A stretch of DNA of 9,900 nt from Treponema sp. (GTDB taxonomy: Bacteria > Spirochaetota > Spirochaetia > Treponematales > Treponemataceae): the NCBI GenBank assembly GCA_024691265.1, contig JAILNT010000424.1:1-9900 (forward strand), in the 5' to 3' direction. Both the position numbers and the translations under genes were made by a program. This document shows positions 1 through 6,076 of this stretch, piece after piece. The notes beneath the pieces are model-generated. The model searched no databases, was not told the DNA's origin, and saw only the letters and a program-made list of their open reading frames with translations. Within the stretch, counting starts at the first letter, position 1. Every line of letters begins with the position of its first letter.

Positions 1-10
1 AGTGTTGCTT

Positions 11-39
11 ATGATAACAAATTTATAAGCTGTAGTCAA
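11..39 (-). promoter_or_regulatory. Sigma70-type promoter firing leftward out of the window
   Basis: TTGACT (34-39) and TATCAT (11-16) are 17 bases apart on the minus strand, each a 5/6 match to the consensus, and TGT just before the -10 box gives an extended -10. Transcription should start near position 4. This is the best promoter in the window. The gene it serves lies beyond the left edge. A perfect TATAAT also occurs at 56-61 on the same strand but has no matching -35 box. Confidence 0.6.
14..26. repeat. 13-base direct repeat, copy 1 (overlaps the leftward promoter)
   Basis: ATAACAAATTTAT here is repeated exactly at 72-84, 58 bases away. This copy covers part of the -10 box and spacer of the leftward promoter, so the pair could be binding sites for a regulator of the gene beyond the edge. 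The low complexity of the motif makes chance possible. Confidence 0.4.
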
Positions 40-71
40 GCAAGAAATTAAATTCATTATACAGGAAACAA

Positions 72-84
72 ATAACAAATTTAT
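72..84. repeat. 13-base direct repeat, copy 2
   Basis: Exact second copy of the 13-base motif at 14-26, same orientation. It lies between the protease terminator and the leftward promoter, upstream of that promoter, where an activator or a cooperating repressor site could be. Flanking bases are not shared beyond the 13. Confidence 0.4.
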
Positions 85-88
85 GCAC

Positions 89-129
89 AAAAAAAAGAGC
101 TTACATATATTTCAATGCAAACTCTTTTT
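89..129 (-). terminator. Intrinsic terminator after the protease gene
   Basis: On the minus strand AAAAAGAGTTTGCA (129-116) pairs with TGTAAGCTCTTTTT (105-92) over 14 positions, two of them G-U, around a 10-base loop. The 3' side runs through a tract of eight T (96-89). It starts 26 bases after the TAA of the protease gene. The G-U pairs again make sense only for leftward RNA. Confidence 0.88.
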
Positions 130-155
130 CATATAGTTATAAACTATCAAATAAA

Positions 156-1646
156 TTATTTTTCTATCTTATAATGACCTGTTGAAATAGTATGACCTTC
201 ATTGTAAACATCGAACCAAATTTCTTTGTTACGTGTTATATCCAATGCAGCGTAGAATTCTTCAACAGAAGTAACTTTCTTGTCATTTACAGCTGTAATA
301 ATATCACCATTCTGTAATCTCATTGCAGCAGCAGGAGTTTTCTCCATAACGTTAGAAACCATTACACCCTTAACTTTCTTATCAATATCGTACTTTTTGA
401 TAATATCATCTGTAAGAGGAATTGCAAAGAAACCTGGCCACAAATTACCATTATTAGCAGCAATTTCATCAGAACGCTCATCAATCTTAACAGTTATATC
501 AAGTTTCTTATTATCACGCATAACTGTAAATGTAGCAGTTTCACCGGCAACAAGATTTCCAACTTCACGAATCAGCTGTTCAACAGACTTTATATCATGA
601 CCATTTAAGCCAACAATAAAGTCACCAGCCATAAGTCCACCTTTATAAGCAGGAGAACCAATAAATACATTAGCAGCAAAAGCTCCTGTTGTATTCTTAA
701 TACCTAAGCTTTCCTTATACTCTTTATTAACATCAATCAAAGAAACACCAAGCCAACCGTAAGCAACCTTACCTTTTGAAATAAACTGGTCAATAGTATT
801 TTTGATATTATTTACAGGAATAGCAAATCCAAGGCCCTGAGAACCACCACTTTGAGAAGCAATCCAAGTGTTAATACCAATAATTTCGCCATAAATATTA
901 ACCAAAGGACCACCAGAATTACCCTGATTTATAGCAGCATCAGTCTGAATAAAATCACTTATAGAACCAATACCAGTTCCACTTCTTCCTGTTGCACTAA
1001 CAATTCCCTGAGTAACAGAAGCAAAATATCCAAGAGGAGTACCCATAGCAAGACAAATATCACCAGTCTGAACTTTATCACTGTCACCAAGCTTTGCAAC
1101 AGTAATATCGCTATCATCAGTTTCAAAAGAAACAAGGGCAATATCAATTCTCTTATCAGCACCAACAAGCTTACCTTCAAACTCTCTATTATCATTAAGC
1201 TTTATAGAAATTGAAGTAGCTTCACCGGCAACATGATTATTAGTCAAAACATATACAGTTTTACCATTACGGCGAACAATTACACCAGAACCGGTAGCAC
1301 TCTGTTCATATTCTCTAGTTTTTCCATTTCCATCTTCATTTTCAGAACCATCAGGAGAATTAAAGAAAAAGAAAGGAAAATTTTCAAAAGGAGAAACAGG
1401 AACACTTTTCTTTTCTTTTACATCAATTTCAACAACAGCAGGCAAAACATTATCACTTACAGTTCTGAAAGTTGATTGTAAAGCTTCTGCTACACTTAAT
1501 GAATTTGCTGGAACATCAGCAGGTTTCGTATCTGCAAAAGCAACATTAGCAGAACCGCCATGAGCTTTACAAGAAAATATAATAAGGCCAAAAGACAATG
1601 CAACAGCAACAGCTGTTCCAATCACATGCTTAGTCTGGATTTTCAT
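156..1646 (-). CDS. htrA: Do/HtrA-type serine protease with two PDZ domains
   Basis: Envelope quality-control protease and chaperone of 496 residues, the usual length for the DegP/DegQ class. The N-terminus is an export signal: MKIQTKH, then a hydrophobic stretch 8-25 ending IIFSC (Cys26). This fits the general lipobox pattern, so the protein may be a membrane-anchored lipoprotein rather than soluble in the periplasm. A Phe-rich then acidic, Gly/Asn-rich loop (about 86-112) comes before the protease domain. Catalytic triad: His138 (LTNNHVAGEA), Asp168 (RIDIALV), Ser244 (QGNSGGPLVN). PDZ1 begins at YGWLGVSL (296-303), PDZ2 at about 404, including RLQNGDIITAVNDKKV. GGAGG (1656-1660) lies 9 bases before the ATG. 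It stands alone between two terminators, in a 257-base leader with candidate promoters, so it is probably regulated apart from map. Paralogue number in the genome is unknown. Confidence 0.96.
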   Translation of the reverse strand: MKIQTKHVIGTAVAVALSFGLIIFSCKAHGGSANVAFADTKPADVPANSLSVAEALQSTFRTVSDNVLPAVVEIDVKEKKSVPVSPFENFPFFFFNSPDGSENEDGNGKTREYEQSATGSGVIVRRNGKTVYVLTNNHVAGEATSISIKLNDNREFEGKLVGADKRIDIALVSFETDDSDITVAKLGDSDKVQTGDICLAMGTPLGYFASVTQGIVSATGRSGTGIGSISDFIQTDAAINQGNSGGPLVNIYGEIIGINTWIASQSGGSQGLGFAIPVNNIKNTIDQFISKGKVAYGWLGVSLIDVNKEYKESLGIKNTTGAFAANVFIGSPAYKGGLMAGDFIVGLNGHDIKSVEQLIREVGNLVAGETATFTVMRDNKKLDITVKIDERSDEIAANNGNLWPGFFAIPLTDDIIKKYDIDKKVKGVMVSNVMEKTPAAAMRLQNGDIITAVNDKKVTSVEEFYAALDITRNKEIWFDVYNEGHTISTGHYKIEK

Positions 1647-1680
1647 ATAAAAAAGCCTCCAAATCTATTTTCACTCTAAA

Positions 1681-1709
1681 AGTATAAATTTTACGTTAAC
1701 GTGTTTTAA
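1681..1709 (-). promoter_or_regulatory. Candidate promoter P2 with a 10-base palindrome in its spacer
   Basis: TTAAAA (1704-1709) and TATACT (1681-1686) stand 17 bases apart on the minus strand, 4/6 and 5/6 matches to the sigma70 consensus. The perfect palindrome ACGTTAACGT (1693-1702) lies in the spacer, a usual place for a repressor site. Transcription would start about 28 bases before the protease ATG, just ahead of GGAGG (1656-1660). P1 and P2 are alternatives or a tandem pair; the sequence does not decide. Confidence 0.35.
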
Positions 1710-1742
1710 GAATTGTTCTATTCAGAACCTCTTACATAAAAG

Positions 1743-1772
1743 ATAATAAACAAAACCTTAAGACTGTTACAA
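1743..1772 (-). promoter_or_regulatory. Candidate sigma70-type promoter P1 for the protease gene
   Basis: TTGTAA (1767-1772) and TATTAT (1743-1748) are 18 bases apart on the minus strand, 4/6 and 5/6 matches to the consensus. It lies after the map terminator and would give a leader of about 90 bases. A GTTCT-ATTC-AGAAC palindrome (1715-1728 on the plus strand) lies just after the expected start of transcription and could be an operator or small hairpin. In such AT-rich spacer a match of this quality can be chance. Confidence 0.4.
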
Positions 1773-1818
1773 AAAAATATATTTTCTAACAATTTTTTAT
1801 TTATAGCAATTTCTTAAA

Positions 1819-1864
1819 GAATAAAAAAGACCCTGGCACAAAAAAAATAAACTGCACCAAGGTC
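1819..1864 (-). terminator. Intrinsic terminator after map
   Basis: On the minus strand GACCTTGGTGCA (1864-1853) pairs with TGTGCCAGGGTC (1840-1829) over 12 positions, three of them G-U, around a 12-base T-rich loop, and is followed by TTTTTTATT (1828-1820). The three G-U pairs would be A-C mismatches on the plus strand, which shows it is built for leftward RNA. It lies 40 bases after the map stop and separates the long operon from the protease gene. Confidence 0.92.
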
Positions 1865-1903
1865 ATTTTCTAATTAAAAGTTATATTTGAAAACTGATAA
1901 ATT

Positions 1904-2692
1904 TTAGCAATCTTCAGGAAGTCCAAGACATTCTGTCAAAACTTCTGTATGGTCAGGGAAAACAGCAACAGTATGCTCTTCATGACAAGACCATTTTCCA
2001 TCAGCGGTAACAACAGTCCAGTCACTACCAGGAGCAATATCAACATCTGCTGTTCCTAAATTAATCATAGGCTCAATAGCAAGAACCATACCTGCTTGAA
2101 TTCTAGGATTAGCACCATAACCACGACCATCAGGATAAGTCAAGCAGTTAGGAATTGAAGGATCCTCGTGAACATCAAGACCTACACCATGACCACAATA
2201 ATCATAAACAACACCATAGCCATGAGCATCAGCAACATCAAAAACAGCCTTAGAAATATCCTTTATTCTATTACCAGGAACACAAGCTGCAATACCGGCA
2301 TTAAGACATTCTCTTGTAACCTTTACAAGCTTTTTGATTTCAGGCTTTACATTTCCAACCATTACAGTATGAGTAGAATCACTGATATAACCGTCTAAAT
2401 CAATTCCAATGTCCAAAGAAACGATATCACCGTCTTTTACAATCTTCTTTTTAGAAGGAATACCGTGAATAACCTGTTCGTTTATACTTATACAGGCAGC
2501 TCCAGGAAAACTTTCTCTATACCAGGCAGGTTTTCCACCATGTTCTTTCATAAATTTGACACACAACTCATCAATATCCTTAGTAGAAATACCAGGCTTA
2601 ACTTGAGGGATAACATAGCGGAACAAATCAGCCAAAAGATGACAGGATTTTCTTATACCTTTAATCTCATCTTCGTTCTTTAATCTAATCAT
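1904..2692 (-). CDS. map: Type I methionine aminopeptidase
   Basis: Removes the initiator Met from new proteins at the ribosome, after deformylation. It has 262 residues, the usual length of the bacterial type I enzyme without an extra zinc-finger domain. All expected active-site residues are present: His76 (INEQVIHGIP), metal ligands Asp94 (SLDIG), Asp105 (SDSTHT), His168 (YCGHGVG), Glu207 (LAIEPMI) and Glu239 (CHEEHTV), plus His175 (VHEDP). The insert between His175 and Glu207, including NCLTYPDGRGYGANPRIQ, is somewhat longer than in E. coli. GGAG (2702-2705) lies 9 bases before the ATG. It is the last gene before a strong terminator, so it is probably the end of the transcription unit that starts with the ATPase genes. 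Confidence 0.97.
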   Translation of the reverse strand: MIRLKNEDEIKGIRKSCHLLADLFRYVIPQVKPGISTKDIDELCVKFMKEHGGKPAWYRESFPGAACISINEQVIHGIPSKKKIVKDGDIVSLDIGIDLDGYISDSTHTVMVGNVKPEIKKLVKVTRECLNAGIAACVPGNRIKDISKAVFDVADAHGYGVVYDYCGHGVGLDVHEDPSIPNCLTYPDGRGYGANPRIQAGMVLAIEPMINLGTADVDIAPGSDWTVVTADGKWSCHEEHTVAVFPDHTEVLTECLGLPEDC

Positions 2693-2724
2693 ATATAAAC
2701 ACTCCTTATATATCCACTTTTACA

Positions 2725-3498
2725 TTATCTGGAATATGAAGAAGAAATCCTCATCGACTCTTCCAAACAAATATCCGCAGTTCTTCCATCTCCAATTCTT
2801 CTATATGCCTTAGACATTAAAAGTAAAAATGCTGCATCATTTTTATTACCAAAGCCCAAATCAAGAGCTCTTTCCCAGGCATCAAGGGCAAGTTCATCGC
2901 TAATTACACCATCAAGATGCTCTAAAAGTATATGACGAGTCAAATCCATTACTTCAGGGAAAAACAATTTAAAATAGCGAAAAGAATATTCCATGCGTAT
3001 AATCTGTTCAAGCAAAAGAATTGCATCATAATATTCCTGACGCAAAACAAGTTCTTCAGCCAAAATAAAACCATAATCCATAAAGTCCTCACGTGTAAAC
3101 CACTTCGTAAGAGAAAAATGGACAAAATTTACAGACATACGTTTAAATTCAGCAACAGCCTCATCTTCACGGTGATGCATTAAATCAAAGAAAATAAGTT
3201 TTGAACGGCTTTCTTCATCAACTCTATCTAAAAGCCATGTTCTATAATCAAAAGATTTTTTTGTAGATTGGGATTTATAAAAGCCGTGTCTTATTATAAA
3301 AGACTCATCAAAAATAGAACGCTGTTTTGCGTCTGATAATATTTCATATGCACGGCTTACAGCACGAAAAGCTTCTATATCTTTATCTGATTTACTTGTA
3401 TCAGGGTGATATAGTTTAGCTTTTTGTCTGTAAGCCCTTTTTATCTCCGCTGCTGTTGCATTAGGAGAAACACCAAGTATCTTATAGCAGTCTTCCAT
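2725..3498 (-). CDS. J-domain protein with TPR-like C-terminal half
   Basis: A 257-residue protein with a full J domain at 3-67: CYKILGVSPNATAAEIKRAY, the HPD motif at 31-33, and FRAVSRAYEILSDAKQRSIFD. It should stimulate the ATPase of an Hsp70 (DnaK). It is not DnaJ itself: there is no Gly/Phe-rich stretch, no CxxCxGxG zinc centre and no usual client-binding domain. From about 140 on it is helical, and two stretches look like degenerate TPR pairs (EYYDAILLLEQIIRME at 155-170; ALDAWERALDLGFGNKNDAA at 204-223 followed by LLMSKAYRRIGDGRTADICL). This half may select a partner. The start is fixed by the J domain, but no good ribosome binding site precedes it. It lies 33 bases after the stress protein gene and 32 before map. 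Client unknown. Confidence 0.85.
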   Translation of the reverse strand: MEDCYKILGVSPNATAAEIKRAYRQKAKLYHPDTSKSDKDIEAFRAVSRAYEILSDAKQRSIFDESFIIRHGFYKSQSTKKSFDYRTWLLDRVDEESRSKLIFFDLMHHREDEAVAEFKRMSVNFVHFSLTKWFTREDFMDYGFILAEELVLRQEYYDAILLLEQIIRMEYSFRYFKLFFPEVMDLTRHILLEHLDGVISDELALDAWERALDLGFGNKNDAAFLLLMSKAYRRIGDGRTADICLEESMRISSSYSR

Positions 3499-3507
3499 GT
3501 TCGAGCT

Positions 3508-3535
3508 ATAATAATATTAATAAAAATATTATTAT
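3508..3535 (-). other. AT-only inverted repeat between the stress protein and J-domain genes
   Basis: Arms ATAATAATATT (3508-3518) and AATATTATTAT (3525-3535) pair perfectly over 11 bases around a 6-base loop. The structure includes the stop codon of the stress protein gene (3532-3534) and fills most of the 33-base gap. All pairs are A-T and no run of T follows, so it is a poor terminator. A weak promoter-like pair, TTGATA (3556-3561) and CATAAT (3531-3536) with 19 bases between, overlaps it on the minus strand. It could slow or separate expression of the downstream genes; chance in AT-rich spacer is not excluded. Confidence 0.4.
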
Positions 3536-4029
3536 GCAAGCTTGAAAAGCTGTTCTATCAAAGGTTCTCTTACAACAAGGACAGAACAATGAGAACTTCC
3601 GATTATCTCACTATTTGCAAGGGATATAGCATCATGTTTAATAACACCAGATGTATCAGAATGTTCTTTACCGCCAACTAATATTAAACCAGCTTTATAT
3701 TCGTCTGCAGCAGCAATTATTTCTGACCATACAGCACCTTTTCTAAGCTCTGTTTCAATCTTTATAGATTTAGACTTTGCAAGGTTATCAACATAAGTAA
3801 GATATCTTTTTCCGTCTTCAGACAGATTTTTCTCATAAGAAGCACTCTCATCAGAAACAAAGAACTTACTTAACGTAAGCTGTTTTAATGTTGCAGTATC
3901 AACAACATATACAATCTTTACATGACAATGATAAAGTTTAGCCATAAGAATGGCATACATTGCAGCATGAATAGACTGCTCGGAACCATTAACAGCAACA
4001 AGGATATTCTGAAACAACGGTTTTATCAT
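3532..4029 (-). CDS. Universal stress protein (UspA family), nucleotide motif degenerate
   Basis: Single-domain UspA-fold protein of 165 residues, probably cytoplasmic and dimeric. The N-terminal strand FQNILVAVNGSEQSIHAAMY (6-25), the middle KGAVWSEIIAAADEYKAGLILVGG and the final HCSVLVVREP are typical. The ATP-binding pattern G-2x-G-9x-G-S/T is not kept: after LVGG (117-120) the text reads KEHSDTSGVIKHDAISL, with Glu or His where the second Gly should be and Asp-Ala where Gly-Ser is expected. Asn14 replaces the usual Asp in VDGS. It may therefore belong to the non-nucleotide-binding class. GGAGG (4035-4039) lies 5 bases before the ATG. It is joined closely to the ATPase genes, but its actual partner or signal cannot be read from the sequence. 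Confidence 0.88.
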   Translation of the reverse strand: MIKPLFQNILVAVNGSEQSIHAAMYAILMAKLYHCHVKIVYVVDTATLKQLTLSKFFVSDESASYEKNLSEDGKRYLTYVDNLAKSKSIKIETELRKGAVWSEIIAAADEYKAGLILVGGKEHSDTSGVIKHDAISLANSEIIGSSHCSVLVVREPLIEQLFKLA

Positions 4030-4040
4030 TAGAGCCTCCC

Positions 4041-4661
4041 CTATTTATTCTTATGATTTTTTAATGATTTTAGAACAAAGGTATTTTCTCTATCCCTTTC
4101 TTCCAAAACACTTTCAATATAAGTCTTTGTTTCCCGAGTTTGAGGAATAACCATCTTATCCAAAGCATTAACACGCCGCTGAGTTTTCTTAACTTCTCCA
4201 GCTAATCGCCATACTATGGTACGTATAGAAGCCATTTCTGTTAATAAGCTTAACAGCTTAAAAAAATCAGACATGACCTTATCACTATCGGCAAAAGTAC
4301 CCATAAATGAACAAAATAATTCTTTCTTTGGCAATTCAACATCAATAGATGAAAAATTCATACCTCCGACAGTTACAAGCTTTTCCTTCATAGTGAATTT
4401 ATATTCTACAGCATGGGCGATACGCTCAACACGGTCACCACCGACAGACATGAGCATATTGCGTAAAGCAGGATAAGCCGTCTGAATAGTAGCTTCAATA
4501 TCGCGTTCAAGAAGTTTTACTTTCTCCACCAAACGCATAAGTTCCATTACTAGAATTTCACGCTTCTGTTCCAAAAGGTCATATCCATCAACAGAAATAG
4601 CAAGCTGCTCTTTTACCATCAATAGATTTGACTTTGTAGGTGCTATGTTGAGTTTTGCCAT
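4041..4661 (-). CDS. atpD: V/A-type ATPase subunit D (rotor shaft)
   Basis: Central shaft of the rotor, 206 residues, normal for the family. It has long N- and C-terminal helices that make an antiparallel coiled coil in the A/B ring. The start MAKLNIAPTKSNLLMVKEQL and the C-terminal signature RRVNALDKMVIPQTRETKTY, followed by IESVLEERDRENTFVLKSLK, identify it. A less charged middle (about 75-125) is the part expected to meet F. AAGGT (4668-4672) precedes the ATG by a good distance, and the gene begins 2 bases after B. It is the last ATPase subunit in the visible operon. The next gene, a universal stress protein, begins 11 bases on with its own strong ribosome binding site, so transcription very likely continues. 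Confidence 0.95.
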   Translation of the reverse strand: MAKLNIAPTKSNLLMVKEQLAISVDGYDLLEQKREILVMELMRLVEKVKLLERDIEATIQTAYPALRNMLMSVGGDRVERIAHAVEYKFTMKEKLVTVGGMNFSSIDVELPKKELFCSFMGTFADSDKVMSDFFKLLSLLTEMASIRTIVWRLAGEVKKTQRRVNALDKMVIPQTRETKTYIESVLEERDRENTFVLKSLKNHKNK

Positions 4662-4663
4662 AA

Positions 4664-6076
4664 TTATACCTTCTCTGATTTATTGGCAGCTTCAGTTGCC
4701 AAAGCTTTTGGAAGATACTTTTCAATCAAAGCAGGTTTAATACGATAAAGGTCTTCCTTAGGAAGCTCACTAAGCATTCTCCAACCTAAATCAAGAGTTT
4801 CTTCAATAGAACGATTTTCATATTCTCCCTGAGAGAAGAATTCATTTTCCATTCTATCACCAAAACGCAAATATTGGCGGTCTTCCTTAGAAAGTTCTTC
4901 TTCACCAATAATAGCAGCAAGATTTCTAATACTCTTAACTTTAGAATATGCTGCAAACAACTGGCTTGAAACATCTTTATGGTCTTCTCTTGTCATGCCT
5001 TCACCAATACCATCTTTCATCAAGCGGCTAAGACTTGGTAAACCACTAACAGGAGGATAAACACCTTTTTGATACAACTCTCTTCCAAGAACTATCTGAC
5101 CTTCTGTAATATAACCTGTAAGGTCAGGAATAGGGTGAGAAATATCATCATTAGGCATTGTAAGAATAGGAATCTGTGTAATTGAACCGTTACTGCCTTT
5201 AATCTTTCCAGCACGCTCATAAAGCTCAGCAAGATTAGAATAAAGATATCCAGGATAACCCTTACGACCAGGAACTTCGCCTCTTGTTGTACTGATTTCA
5301 CGCAAAGCTTCACAATAGTTTGTCATATCAGTCATAACAACAAGAACATGCATGCCTTTTTCATAAGCAAGATATTCAGCAGCTGTAAGAGCACAACGAG
5401 GAGTAATAACACGTTCAATAGAAGGTGCATCAGCAAGACTCAAAAACATTACAACCTTACTTAATACACCTGATTCCTCAAACGATTTTCTAAAGAATTC
5501 TGCCTGGTCATACTTAATACCCATACCAGCAAAAACCATAACGAATTGTTCATCGCTGTTTTTAATTTTTGCCTGACGAATAATTTGAGCTGCAAGACGA
5601 TTATGCGGAAGACCATTTCCACTAAAAATAGGAAGTTTCTGTCCACGAATCAATGTATTCATACCATCGATTGAAGAAATACCTGTTTGAATAAAATCCC
5701 TTGGATAAACACGGGCAAAAGGATTTATAGGCATTCCGTTTACATCGATTTTCTTACTTGAAACTATAGGAGGATAATCATCAATAGGTTCGCCCAAACC
5801 ATTGAAAATACGACCTAAAAGCCCTTCTCCAACTCTAAGTTCAAGAGGCTGTTCCAGAAATTCAACAGTTGTATCGTCAAGGCTTAAACCTGTAGTAGTT
5901 CCAAAAACCTGAACAATAGCCAGGTCTTCTGACAAATCTATAACTCTACCAGTACGCTTTTCACCAAAACGGTCTCTTACATAGACAGTTTCATTGTAAA
6001 AAACATTTCCAGAGCGTCTTACAACAATGATAGGGCCATCAACTGATGTAACGCCACGATATTCTACACCTTTCAT
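4664..6076 (-). CDS. atpB: V/A-type ATPase subunit B (non-catalytic head subunit)
   Basis: Partner of A in the hexameric head, 470 residues, full length. It has the RecA-like fold but no Walker A: the P-loop position reads SGNGLPHNRLAAQI (152-165), as expected for B. VMVFAGMGIK (179-188), VVMTDMTNYCEALREIS (246-262) and PGRKGYPGYLYSNLAELYERAG (269-290) are conserved. The arginine that reaches into the catalytic site of A is expected at residue 351, in PSLSRLMKDGIGEG. AAGGTGG (6084-6090) lies 7 bases before the ATG, within the end of A, and the ATGA overlap (6073-6076) points to coupled translation. B ends with TAA only 2 bases before the start of D. Bacterial V-type naming is used; this is not the F-type atpB. 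Confidence 0.98.
   Translation of the reverse strand: MKGVEYRGVTSVDGPIIVVRRSGNVFYNETVYVRDRFGEKRTGRVIDLSEDLAIVQVFGTTTGLSLDDTTVEFLEQPLELRVGEGLLGRIFNGLGEPIDDYPPIVSSKKIDVNGMPINPFARVYPRDFIQTGISSIDGMNTLIRGQKLPIFSGNGLPHNRLAAQIIRQAKIKNSDEQFVMVFAGMGIKYDQAEFFRKSFEESGVLSKVVMFLSLADAPSIERVITPRCALTAAEYLAYEKGMHVLVVMTDMTNYCEALREISTTRGEVPGRKGYPGYLYSNLAELYERAGKIKGSNGSITQIPILTMPNDDISHPIPDLTGYITEGQIVLGRELYQKGVYPPVSGLPSLSRLMKDGIGEGMTREDHKDVSSQLFAAYSKVKSIRNLAAIIGEEELSKEDRQYLRFGDRMENEFFSQGEYENRSIEETLDLGWRMLSELPKEDLYRIKPALIEKYLPKALATEAANKSEKV

Noticed and set aside
56..61. Perfect TATAAT on the minus strand as a second leftward promoter.
   Set aside because: No -35-like hexamer at 16-18 bases upstream, and such hexamers are frequent in AT-rich spacer.
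852..1214. Plus-strand frame rich in Asn, Ser and Thr opposite the protease gene.
   Set aside because: Low-complexity antisense of a conserved protease domain whose catalytic residues are on the other strand.
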